This document shows, piece by piece, positions 1 to 6,176 of a stretch of DNA of 21,022 nt. The position numbers were made by a program, and so were the translations under genes. A model generated the notes under the pieces. The model was given only the letters and a program-made list of their open reading frames with translations, did not search any database and was not told where the DNA came from. Location: positions 1 through 21,022 of the forward strand of contig DATBMA010000047.1 in assembly GCA_036555105.1 (NCBI GenBank), read 5' to 3'. Position 1 is the stretch's first letter. Every line of letters starts with the position of its first letter. This DNA is from DATBMA01 sp036555105 (GTDB lineage Bacteria > Actinomycetota > Acidimicrobiia > Spongiisociales > ZC4RG35).

Positions 1-1161
1 TCGTTGGAGTTTCCAGCCGTGGTGTTTGAGTTGGTGGTCGTGTCGGCAGAGGGGGGTGAGGTTGTCGTGTTTGGTGGGCCCGCCTTCTGACCACGGTTGG
101 ATGTGGTCTAGGTCGGAGTCGGCGGCTGGCATCCGACAGCCTGGGAAGACGCAGTGTTGGTTGTAGGCGGCGACTGTCTGGCGTTGGGTAGTGCTGGGGC
201 GGCGGCGGGTGGGCCCGGTCCAGACCGGGAGGCCGGTCTCAGGGTCGGTGACGGTGATCTGCCAGCGGCTTTGGGGGTCGGCGGCCCGACGGGCGACGTC
301 GGCGATGACTGGTCCCCATCCGGGGATGTCGGCGGGGTGGTCGTCGAGGCCGATGAGGGTGGTCAGGTCGACTCGGATGTCGACCGTCCCTCGGTTGCCA
401 TTGCCGTCCAGGCCTTCGATGCCGCTGCCTTGGAGCAGGGCGAGGAAGATGTCGGCTCGGATCTGGTCGATGGTGCGGCCCTCGGCGGGTGCTGTCTGGG
501 CGAGACGGTTGAGATGTTCGAAGGCGGCTCGGGCCTGTTCGGCGGGAAGGGAGAGGCCCATCAGGTCGACGGTGCCTTCCGGGTTGAGGTCGGCCACGAC
601 CCGCCGCTCCCTCAGCGAGTCCTGATAGCGGAGGCGGGCGGCGGCCGGGTCGACCTGGATGACGAGTTGGCGGGCCCGGACCCGGATCTGTCCGGTGGTC
701 TGGCGGGGGGCGCGTTGCAACAGCAGGTCGGCGACCTCGGCCGCCGATTCGGGGTTGACGCCGGTGAGACATTGGGCGATGACCCGGGCTTTGGGCAGGT
801 CGATCAGTCCTTGTTGGAGCGCCGACCACACCGCCGGGAAGTCCCAGATGAGGGTGCGGGCCCAGCTCAATTGGAACTCGGCCGCCCTTCGGGTCCAGGC
901 GAGGGCGGCTCGGATCTCGTCGGCCCCATAGGTGGCCTCGTCTTCGGTTTCGAGGTCCAACCCGGTGGGGTCGGCCACCGCCACCAGGTCGGCGGCCTGC
1001 TCCGCCTGCAGATACGAGATCTGGCGGGTGCGGGCCTTGAGCAGGGCGACCTGATCGTGGGAGGAGAGGCTGGCCCGTTTGACCGTGGCCAGGATGGCTC
1101 CCAGCATCGGACCCGGCGCCATCGACCCGATCCACCTCTCAAACGCCGACTGCTCTTCCAT
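1..1161 (-). CDS. DUF222 / HNH endonuclease domain protein (13E12-like), 3' end beyond the window
   Basis: The frame is open from an ATG at 1161 down to base 1 with no stop, so at least 387 residues are present and the C-terminus lies outside the window. The product begins MEEQSAFERWIGSMAPG. Residues about 30-320 have the helical character of the DUF222 region (for example ARVIAQCLTGVNPESA and AARLRYQDSL). The C-terminal part carries an HNH motif: CVFPGC, then DLDHIQPWSEGG, then DNLTPLCRHDHQLKH, giving two metal-binding Cys and the HNH His/Asn/His set. DUF222-HNH proteins are abundant, often multicopy genes of actinobacteria; DNA cleavage is the family expectation and their cellular role is poorly known. 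The start is uncertain: there is no good ribosome site, and ATG 1122 is an alternative. Large open frames on the opposite strand here are shadows. Confidence 0.85.
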   Translation of the reverse strand, partial: MEEQSAFERWIGSMAPGPMLGAILATVKRASLSSHDQVALLKARTRQISYLQAEQAADLVAVADPTGLDLETEDEATYGADEIRAALAWTRRAAEFQLSWARTLIWDFPAVWSALQQGLIDLPKARVIAQCLTGVNPESAAEVADLLLQRAPRQTTGQIRVRARQLVIQVDPAAARLRYQDSLRERRVVADLNPEGTVDLMGLSLPAEQARAAFEHLNRLAQTAPAEGRTIDQIRADIFLALLQGSGIEGLDGNGNRGTVDIRVDLTTLIGLDDHPADIPGWGPVIADVARRAADPQSRWQITVTDPETGLPVWTGPTRRRPSTTQRQTVAAYNQHCVFPGCRMPAADSDLDHIQPWSEGGPTKHDNLTPLCRHDHQLKHHGWKLQR

Positions 1162-1286
1162 CCACCCAGTTCTATCAACCGCCTGGGACAGAATTGACCC
1201 CGCCCACCCTGTCAGGTGAGAAATCTCCGAGAAGTCCTCGATGCGCGCGGCGGCTCACATCTGGGACCCCCCCGGACCGCCGTTCG

Positions 1287-1292
1287 TAGTAT
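1287..1292 (+). promoter_or_regulatory. Candidate -10 box (TAGTAT) of the cyclase gene, leaderless geometry
   Basis: TAGTAT fits the TANNNT -10 consensus and ends six bases before the GTG at 1299, which would place the transcription start on the start codon. No Shine-Dalgarno sequence precedes that GTG, as expected for a leaderless mRNA. A matching -35 box is not convincing. Confidence 0.45.
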
Positions 1293-1298
1293 CCGAAC

Positions 1299-2639
1299 GT
1301 GGACCCAACCACCGGCTACGCGGTCAACGACGGCGTCCACATCGCCTATCAGGTGATGGGAGACGGGGACCTCGACATCGTCTGGGTCCCCGAGTGGTGG
1401 AACTCGATGATGATGATGTGGGAAGAGCCGTCCTACGACCGCTTCTTGCGATCGCTGGCGTCGATGGGGCGCCTGGTCTGCTTCGACAAGCGTGGCAACG
1501 GCCTCTCGGACCCCGTCTCGCTTCAGGATCCTCCAGCACTCGAGGAACGGGCTTCGGACGTCGCCGCGGTGCTGGCCGAGGTGGGATCCAAGCAGGCGGC
1601 GATAATCAGCTCGGGTGGCGGGGGTGTGATCAGCCTGCTCTTCGCAGCCACCTACCCGGAGTACACGCGAGCCCTGGTCGTGCTGAACGGCCATGCGCGT
1701 CTGGTGGTGTCGGATGACTATCCATGGGGTGCCCCCTCGGTCGAAGAAGATCAATTGCTGGAGACCATGACCAACTATTGGGGGCAGACGGGTGGAGTCG
1801 GGCTCGAGCTGGCGGCGCCGTCCATGGTGGGTGATCCACGGTTCGAACAGTGGTGGGAGAGGCAACAGAGGCTCGCACACAGTCCTGCCACCGCCCGATT
1901 GAATCGGAGGCTGCTGCTGGAGGCCGATCTGCGAGGGGTACTGTCGATGATCCAGGCACCCACCCTGATCATCAGCCGTTCGGGCAATCGATTGGTGCCG
2001 GTCGAGCACAGCCGCTACCTGGCCGACCACATTCCCGGTTCGAAGTACGTCGAGTTCGAAGGGGAGGACCAGCTCGCCTTCATCGGCGACTCATCGGCCA
2101 TCCTTGGTGAGATACAGGAGTTCCTGACCGGGGAGCGACCGGCGGTCGACTCAGATCGCGTACTGGCCACCGTGCTCTTTACCGACATCGTCGACTCGAC
2201 CGGTTTGGCCCGCCAGATGGGCGACCGCCGGTGGCGCGATGTCCTCGCTGGTCACGATCAGATGATCCGGCGTCAACTCGAGCGGTTTCGAGGACGCGAG
2301 CTCAACACAACCGGCGATGGCTTCCTGGCGCTGTTCGACGGACCAGCCCGCGCCATACGCTGTGCAGTGGCGTGTCGCGACGGAGCCCGCCAGATCGGCC
2401 TGGAGCTGAGAGCCGGCCTTCACACAGGGGAGGTCGAAGTCCTGGGCGATGACATCGGTGGCATTGCGATGCACGTCGCCTCACGGGTGATGGACAAGGC
2501 CGAGGCAGGCGAGATCTTGGTCTCGGGGACGGTGAAGGATCTGGTGGTTGGGTCCGGGATCTCCCTCTCAGACCGCGGCGCGCACGCTCTGAAGGGCCTC
2601 GAGGACGAGTGGCGGATCTTCTCGGTCGATTCCCCCTAG
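1299..2639 (+). CDS. Degenerate alpha/beta-hydrolase domain fused to class III adenylate/guanylate cyclase
   Basis: This is a 446-residue two-domain protein. Residues about 1-278 are an alpha/beta-hydrolase fold of the kind found in Rv1900c-like cyclases (FDKRGNGLSDPV at 62-73, SLLFAATYPE at 112-121, PTLIISRSGN at 221-230). Residues about 285-443 are a class III cyclase domain, with FTDIVDST at 294-301 and TTGDGF at 337-342 supplying the metal Asp residues D296 and D340, and HVASR at 392-396 supplying the transition-state Arg R396. The expected product is cAMP or cGMP, made in the cytoplasm because no membrane segment is seen. The hydrolase triad looks lost: G106, N230 and Q258 stand where Ser, Asp and His are expected. 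The purine-specifying Lys is N336, which makes substrate choice unclear. Start GTG 1299 was chosen for the -10 box six bases upstream. The 3' end overlaps arsC tail to tail by four bases. Confidence 0.9.
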   Translation: MDPTTGYAVNDGVHIAYQVMGDGDLDIVWVPEWWNSMMMMWEEPSYDRFLRSLASMGRLVCFDKRGNGLSDPVSLQDPPALEERASDVAAVLAEVGSKQAAIISSGGGGVISLLFAATYPEYTRALVVLNGHARLVVSDDYPWGAPSVEEDQLLETMTNYWGQTGGVGLELAAPSMVGDPRFEQWWERQQRLAHSPATARLNRRLLLEADLRGVLSMIQAPTLIISRSGNRLVPVEHSRYLADHIPGSKYVEFEGEDQLAFIGDSSAILGEIQEFLTGERPAVDSDRVLATVLFTDIVDSTGLARQMGDRRWRDVLAGHDQMIRRQLERFRGRELNTTGDGFLALFDGPARAIRCAVACRDGARQIGLELRAGLHTGEVEVLGDDIGGIAMHVASRVMDKAEAGEILVSGTVKDLVVGSGISLSDRGAHALKGLEDEWRIFSVDSP

Positions 2640-3055
2640 GACCCTGCGGTCAGCTCCTCGAGGAGGGCGGTGACCCTGATGTCGATCTCATCTCGGATCG
2701 AGCGAACCGTCTCCAGGTCCTGGCCGGAGGGGTCTGGTAGATCCCAGTCGAGGTAGCGCCTGCCGGGAACGATCGGACAGGCGTCGCCGCATCCCATGGT
2801 CACCACGACGTCGGCCGACGACAGCATCTCGTCGGTGAGCCGCTTTGGTGACTCTTCACTGAGATCGATGCCGGCTTCGGACATGGCCGACACCACGGCT
2901 GGATTGATCACTTCGCCGGGTTGGGTGCCGGCTGAACGCACCACCACCCGGCCGTGGGCGTGCCGGTTCATGAGCGCCGCCGCCATCTGGCTTCGCCCGG
3001 CGTTGTGCGTACAAACGAAGACAACCTCAGGAAGACCGTCGCCTTTCACCGCCAT
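2636..3055 (-). CDS. arsC: Arsenate reductase, low-molecular-weight phosphatase type (ArsC)
   Basis: The protein has 139 residues and reduces arsenate to arsenite in the cytoplasm. The P-loop CTHNAGRS lies at residues 15-22 (CX5R, nucleophile C15 and R21). TMGCGDACP at 86-94 provides C89 and C93, positioned like the relay cysteines of thioredoxin-coupled ArsC. DLPDPSG at 105-111 carries the general-acid Asp. In actinobacteria the electron donor can be thioredoxin or mycothiol, and the sequence alone does not decide which. Start ATG 3055 is preferred; a GTG at 3067 would add four residues. The gene is divergent from arsR-arsM and shares their control region. Its stop overlaps that of the cyclase gene in the palindrome CTAG (2636-2639). 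Confidence 0.92.
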   Translation of the reverse strand: MAVKGDGLPEVVFVCTHNAGRSQMAAALMNRHAHGRVVVRSAGTQPGEVINPAVVSAMSEAGIDLSEESPKRLTDEMLSSADVVVTMGCGDACPIVPGRRYLDWDLPDPSGQDLETVRSIRDEIDIRVTALLEELTAGS

Positions 3056-3058
3056 AGC

Positions 3059-3087
3059 TTGACACACATATCGATGACGGTCAATAT
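3059..3087 (+). promoter_or_regulatory. arsR-arsM promoter
   Basis: TTGACA at 3059-3064 and CAATAT at 3082-3087 are separated by exactly 17 bases, a near-consensus housekeeping promoter. The predicted transcription start falls about 3093-3094, on GTG 3094, which is codon 2 of the annotated arsR. The promoter lies in the divergent arsC/arsR gap, and the dyad 3066-3089 covers its -10 box. Confidence 0.65.
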
Positions 3088-3089
3088 GT
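3066..3089. promoter_or_regulatory. Candidate ArsR operator (inverted repeat)
   Basis: ACATAT (3066-3071) and ATATGT (3084-3089) are perfect 6-base inverted arms around a 12-base spacer, which itself contains most of a second small dyad, TGAC-G-GTCA (3075-3083). The site overlaps the arsR -10 box and the arsC upstream region, so ArsR bound here could repress both directions until arsenite releases it. It is assigned from position and symmetry only. Confidence 0.5.
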
Positions 3090-3090
3090 C

Positions 3091-3438
3091 ATGGTGAGGT
3101 CGATAGTGCAGATCGAGGAGTGCTGCACGCCGGTGCTCGAGGCCCCGCTGTCCGAATCGGAGGCCGAAACCCTGGCTGCGACATTGCGGGTTCTGGCCGA
3201 CCCAGCCAGGCTCCGCCTGGTCAGCTGGCTGGCTGCCCAGGCCGACACAAGCGACTGTGTGTGCAACTTCACGGAGGCTTTGGGTCTCTCGCAACCCACC
3301 GTGAGCCATCACCTACGCCTGCTGAAGGAAGCGGGGATCCTGGAGCGAGAGCAGCGGGGCAAGTGGGCCTATTTCACGCTCAAGCGCAGCGCCCTCGATC
3401 GGGTTGCTGCCGTATTTCAAGGAGGACTTGATGACTGA
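3091..3438 (+). CDS. arsR: ArsR/SmtB-family arsenite-responsive repressor
   Basis: This 115-residue winged-helix repressor has its recognition region at GLSQPTVSHHLRLL (65-78) and its wing at REQRGKWAYFTL (86-97). Likely As(III) ligands are the N-terminal pair C11-C12 together with C56 and/or C58 (DCVCNF). The N-terminal CC pair plus a Cys near the DNA-binding helix resembles the actinobacterial CgArsR arrangement, combined here with the CVC element of classical ArsR. ATG 3091 is the annotated start, but the promoter geometry favours GTG 3094 as a leaderless start, which would shorten the protein by one residue. The last codons overlap arsM by eight bases, and the arsM ribosome site lies inside this gene. 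Confidence 0.93.
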   Translation: MVRSIVQIEECCTPVLEAPLSESEAETLAATLRVLADPARLRLVSWLAAQADTSDCVCNFTEALGLSQPTVSHHLRLLKEAGILEREQRGKWAYFTLKRSALDRVAAVFQGGLDD

Positions 3439-4252
3439 CCGAGTGGTAGAGAAGACAATGTTGCGAGAGGAAGTAAGAACCCGATACGCGGCTTCGGCTG
3501 CCTCAGTGACGAATCGGGGCGAGCGCCTGTGCGACTGTGGCGACTCTTGCTGTAATGACCCGTCCCACAACTTCGACGGAGCGTTGTACGACGGCTCCGA
3601 TCTTGATGTGCCTGAGGCCGCTCGCCTCGCCAGCCTCGGCTGCGGTAACCCGGTGGCGGTGGCGCAGCTGCGAGATGGGGAGCGAGTCCTGGATCTCGGT
3701 TCCGGCGGAGGCATCGACGTGATTCTGTCGGCCAAGCGGGTGGGACCGACCGGCAAGGCATTCGGCCTCGACATGACGGATGAGATGCTGGCGCTGGCCA
3801 TCCAGAACGCGCAGGAGGCTGGGGTCGACAACGTCGAGTTCCTGAAGGGTTACATCGAGGAGATTCCACTTCCATCCGAATCCATCGACGTCGTGATTTC
3901 CAACTGCGTAATCAACCTCTCGGTCGACAAGCCGAAGGTCCTGGCCGAGATGGCAAGGGTCCTGCGACCGGGAGGTCGACTCGGCATCAGCGACATCGTG
4001 GCCGAGGACCATCTGACACCTTCGGAGCGTGAGGAGCGAGGCAGCTTTGCGGGCTGCATCGCGGGTGCGCTGTCATTCTCCGAATACGGAGCGGGCCTTC
4101 TTGCGGCGGGGTTCGAAGAGGTCAGCGTCACCCCGACCCACGCGGTGGCCGACGGTCTTTACGCCGCCATCCTTCAAGCGACCAAGGGCGAGGCCGTCTC
4201 CAAAGCGGTGGCCTCGCCGGCAGGCGAGGTATTGGCCCCTTCGTGTTGTTGA
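3431..4252 (+). CDS. arsM: Arsenite S-adenosylmethionine methyltransferase (ArsM)
   Basis: The 273-residue protein methylates As(III) using S-adenosylmethionine, giving methylated and partly volatile arsenicals. The Rossmann SAM site is VLDLGSGGGID at 86-96. The three family cysteines are visible as C71 (SLGCGNP), C159 (SNCVINL) and C209 (AGCIAGAL). Further cysteines occur at C34, C36 and C40-C41, and a terminal pair C272-C273; such Cys-rich ends are common in ArsM and may collect As(III). ATG 3431 was chosen because AAGGAGG (3419-3425) sits five bases upstream. The open frame extends upstream to 3404 but lacks such a site there. The gene overlaps the end of arsR by eight bases, so its translation is probably coupled to arsR and induced by arsenite. 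Confidence 0.94.
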   Translation: MTDRVVEKTMLREEVRTRYAASAASVTNRGERLCDCGDSCCNDPSHNFDGALYDGSDLDVPEAARLASLGCGNPVAVAQLRDGERVLDLGSGGGIDVILSAKRVGPTGKAFGLDMTDEMLALAIQNAQEAGVDNVEFLKGYIEEIPLPSESIDVVISNCVINLSVDKPKVLAEMARVLRPGGRLGISDIVAEDHLTPSEREERGSFAGCIAGALSFSEYGAGLLAAGFEEVSVTPTHAVADGLYAAILQATKGEAVSKAVASPAGEVLAPSCC

Positions 4253-4277
4253 GCCTTGAGGTCAGTCGGCTCTAGGC
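4253..4277. terminator. Possible bidirectional stem-loop between convergent genes
   Basis: GCCTTGAG (4253-4260) can pair with CTCTAGGC (4270-4277) in seven of eight positions around a nine-base loop. It sits immediately after the arsM stop and spans the stop of the convergent NTF2-like gene. There is no T-run on either strand, so intrinsic termination is uncertain. Confidence 0.3.
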
Positions 4278-4649
4278 GAAGAACTCGTTGATGGCCTGAG
4301 TGTCGTCGGAGAACGACCACCGATGGGTCACCTTGCCGTCGCGGATGTGGTGGATCTCAGCAGTCCGGTAACGAAGCTCTTTGCCATCGCGGGTTGCGGT
4401 GTTGTCGGACAGCGCGATCAGGTGATCGTCGTTGGCGACAACGTCATGGAGCTCTGCCTTGATGGACCACTTTCCCATCTGCTCCTGACCGTTCGCGGCA
4501 AGGGCCTCCTTGCCCCGGATGGGCTCCGGCGACCCGATCTGCCACCACTCGACGTCGTCGGCGATCCAGTCCATGAAAACCTGAAAATCGCCGTCTTTGA
4601 AGCTCTCCATCACCTTGCGGAACATGGCGGCGTTGGGGTGTTCGTCCAT
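4272..4649 (-). CDS. NTF2-like / SnoaL-like small protein
   Basis: The 125-residue protein has the SnoaL/NTF2-like pattern: an N-terminal helix (FRKVMESFKDGDFQVFMDWI), then VEWWQIGSPEPIRGKEAL, then beta strands ending in IHHIRDGKVTHRWSF. This fold forms a cone-shaped pocket used by many unrelated enzymes and binding proteins, so the substrate cannot be named. ATG 4649 was chosen over an upstream in-frame start at 4673 because AGGAGGT lies five to six bases before it. The gene is convergent with arsM and divergent from the methionine operon. Nothing in the sequence ties it functionally to either. Confidence 0.8.
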   Translation of the reverse strand: MDEHPNAAMFRKVMESFKDGDFQVFMDWIADDVEWWQIGSPEPIRGKEALAANGQEQMGKWSIKAELHDVVANDDHLIALSDNTATRDGKELRYRTAEIHHIRDGKVTHRWSFSDDTQAINEFFA

Positions 4650-4728
4650 TGCGACCTCCTGTCTAGGGCTCACCCTCGCCGGTAGACGCTACCCCTCGGA
4701 AACAGCGGCGGACGGGGCGGACACGACC

Positions 4729-4757
4729 TTGACCTGTTACGGGCGGATCGCCATACT
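4729..4757 (+). promoter_or_regulatory. Promoter of the riboswitch-controlled metM operon
   Basis: TTGACC (4729-4734) and CATACT (4752-4757) are separated by 17 bases. The predicted start near 4764 lies about eight bases before the first helix of the riboswitch, exactly where a leader promoter should be. Confidence 0.6.
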
Positions 4758-4772
4758 TGCCGGCGATACGCG

Positions 4773-4854
4773 TTCATCGAGAGCGGCGGAGGGACAGGCC
4801 CAACGAAGCCGCGGCAACCGGCAAAGCGCACGGTGCCAATGCCTGAACGATGAG
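4773..4854 (+). promoter_or_regulatory. SAM riboswitch aptamer (SAM-I/SAM-IV clan)
   Basis: The S-box core is readable by eye: GGAGGGACAGGCCC at 4788-4801, GGCAACC at 4813-4819 and GGTGCCAA at 4832-4839. The closing helix P1 pairs 4773-4779 with 4848-4854 (six Watson-Crick pairs and one G-U). P2 pairs GCGGC (4783-4787) with GCCGC (4808-4812). P3 pairs ACCG (4817-4820) with CGGT (4831-4834). Only about eight bases separate the P3 side from the 3' strand of P1, so the P4 helix of ordinary SAM-I seems absent, as in SAM-IV or SAM-I/IV-variant RNAs. When SAM binds, expression of the downstream methionine genes is expected to fall. Confidence 0.88.
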
Positions 4855-4862
4855 CAGCCGAC

Positions 4863-4896
4863 AGCGGGCTTCCCGCTCGAGGCGCTCGGGGAGCGC
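4863..4896 (+). promoter_or_regulatory. Two leader hairpins between riboswitch and metM (possible expression platform)
   Basis: AGCGGG-CTT-CCCGCT (4863-4877) and GCGCTC-GGG-GAGCGC (4882-4896) are perfect six-base stems with three-base loops. They lie between the aptamer and the ribosome site GAGGAGGT (4903-4910). Neither is followed by a U-run, so a translational switch or a pseudoknot-forming external hairpin as in SAM-IV is more likely than an intrinsic terminator. No clear anti-Shine-Dalgarno strand was found. Confidence 0.5.
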
Positions 4897-4917
4897 GTCG
4901 AAGAGGAGGTTCGGAGG

Positions 4918-6138
4918 ATGTCGTTCGTCAAGTCGCTCCATTGCCGGGAGTGCGGCGCGGTTTACGAGGCTGGGCCCACCTACTACTGCGAGCTGTGCTT
5001 CGGACCGCTCGAGGTGGATTACGAGTACGGCCGGGTCCGTGAGCAGATCTCGCGCCAGTCCATTGCCGAGGGCCCGCCGACCCTGTGGCGATACGCTGAC
5101 CTGCTCCCGGTGGAGAGATCGGCGGCCGTAGACCTGGGGGCAGGCCTCAGCCCGCTGCTGCGATCCCGCAGCCTGGCCGAGGAACTGGGTCTGACCGATC
5201 TGTGGATCAAGAACGACACGGTCAATCCCACCAACTCGTTCAAGGACCGGCCGGTGACCGTGTCGTTGTCGAAAGCCTTGGAGTTCGGCCTGAAGACAGT
5301 CGCCTGCGCGTCGACCGGCAACCTCGCCAACGCGGTCGCCGCCCATGCCGCCCGAGCCGGCCTCGCCGCCTACCTATTTGTACCGTCCGACATCGAGCCG
5401 GCCAAGGTCGTGGCCAGTGCCGCTCTCGGCACCGTCGTGGCGGTCAACGGCAACTATGACCAGGTGAACCGCTTGTGTGGCGAGTTGCAGGGCTCGTACC
5501 CGTGGGGGTTCGTCAACGTCAATCTCCGTCCCTATTACGCCGAGGGTTCCAAGACGCTTGCTTTCGAAACCGCCGAACAGCTCGGATGGGAGTTGCCAGA
5601 CCACGTCGTTGTCCCCATCGCCAGCGGAGCCCTCCTGACCAAGATCGAGAAGGGCTTTCGCGAGCTGGCCGAGGTCGGATTGATCGATCCTGGCCAGGCG
5701 GTGCGGATCTCCGGCGCCCAGGCCGCCGGCTGCTCACCAGTGGCGGCGGCTTTCGCCTCTGGGTCTTCCGAGGTGAGCCCGCAGAAGCCGGACACGATCG
5801 CCAAGTCCCTCGCGATCGGCGACCCCGCCGACGGCTTCTACGCCTTGCAGGCGGTCCGGCGGACCGGGGGCTCGGTGGTGGCAGCGACCGACGAGGAGAT
5901 CGTGAACGCCATACTTCTCTTGGCCCGGACCGAAGGAATCCTCACCGAACCGGCCGGGGGAGTGACGGTGGCCTCGCTGATCAAGCTGGTCGAACAAGGA
6001 GCCATCGGGGCCAACGAGCGGGTGGTCATCTACATCACCGGGCATGGTCTCAAGACCCCGGAGGTTGTTGCAGGAAAAGTGGGGCCGTCGGCGACGATCC
6101 CGCCGACGGTCGAAGGATTCCGGACAGCATTCGAATGA
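4918..6138 (+). CDS. metM: Threonine-synthase-like PLP enzyme, probable O-phosphohomoserine-dependent homocysteine synthase (MetM-like)
   Basis: This 406-residue fold-type II PLP enzyme has an N-terminal zinc-ribbon-like part (C9, C12, C24, C27), the PLP lysine K109 in NPTNSFKDRP (103-112) and the cofactor phosphate loop STGNLANA (132-139). By overall similarity it is threonine synthase. Three observations argue for a methionine role: a SAM riboswitch precedes it, a sulfur-carrier gene follows it, and GNL and PIASGALLTKI replace motifs I expect in ordinary ThrC (GNT, PVGN-G-GNI). In Streptomyces, MetM is a threonine synthase homologue that makes homocysteine from O-phosphohomoserine using thiocarboxylated MetO. 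The assignment here is inference by that parallel; true threonine synthase remains possible. ATG 4918 follows GAGGAGGT by seven bases. The frame is open further upstream, but that stretch is the riboswitch. Confidence 0.85.
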   Translation: MSFVKSLHCRECGAVYEAGPTYYCELCFGPLEVDYEYGRVREQISRQSIAEGPPTLWRYADLLPVERSAAVDLGAGLSPLLRSRSLAEELGLTDLWIKNDTVNPTNSFKDRPVTVSLSKALEFGLKTVACASTGNLANAVAAHAARAGLAAYLFVPSDIEPAKVVASAALGTVVAVNGNYDQVNRLCGELQGSYPWGFVNVNLRPYYAEGSKTLAFETAEQLGWELPDHVVVPIASGALLTKIEKGFRELAEVGLIDPGQAVRISGAQAAGCSPVAAAFASGSSEVSPQKPDTIAKSLAIGDPADGFYALQAVRRTGGSVVAATDEEIVNAILLLARTEGILTEPAGGVTVASLIKLVEQGAIGANERVVIYITGHGLKTPEVVAGKVGPSATIPPTVEGFRTAFE

Positions 6139-6176
6139 GAGGACGTTGTCATTCTTCGCTTGAGAGAGGTACCTGA

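Noticed and set aside
154..1197. A 347-codon plus-strand frame and a 298-codon minus-strand frame (239-1135)
   Set aside because: Both are antisense or out-of-frame shadows of the DUF222/HNH gene; composition is Gly/Asp- or Pro/Arg-rich with no recognisable motif.
1162..1298. Search of the gap before the cyclase gene for an RNA or mobile element
   Set aside because: Nothing beyond the candidate -10 box; no tRNA-like fold, repeat or insertion-sequence end was seen.
4212..4229. Perfect stem CCTCGCC-GGCA-GGCGAGG near the end of arsM
   Set aside because: It lies inside the coding sequence with no following T-run; considered as an early terminator but not supported.
4597..4917. Upstream extension of the metM reading frame
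   Set aside because: The frame is open, but it crosses the promoter and the SAM riboswitch; the strong ribosome site before 4918 and the zinc-ribbon N-terminus fix the start.
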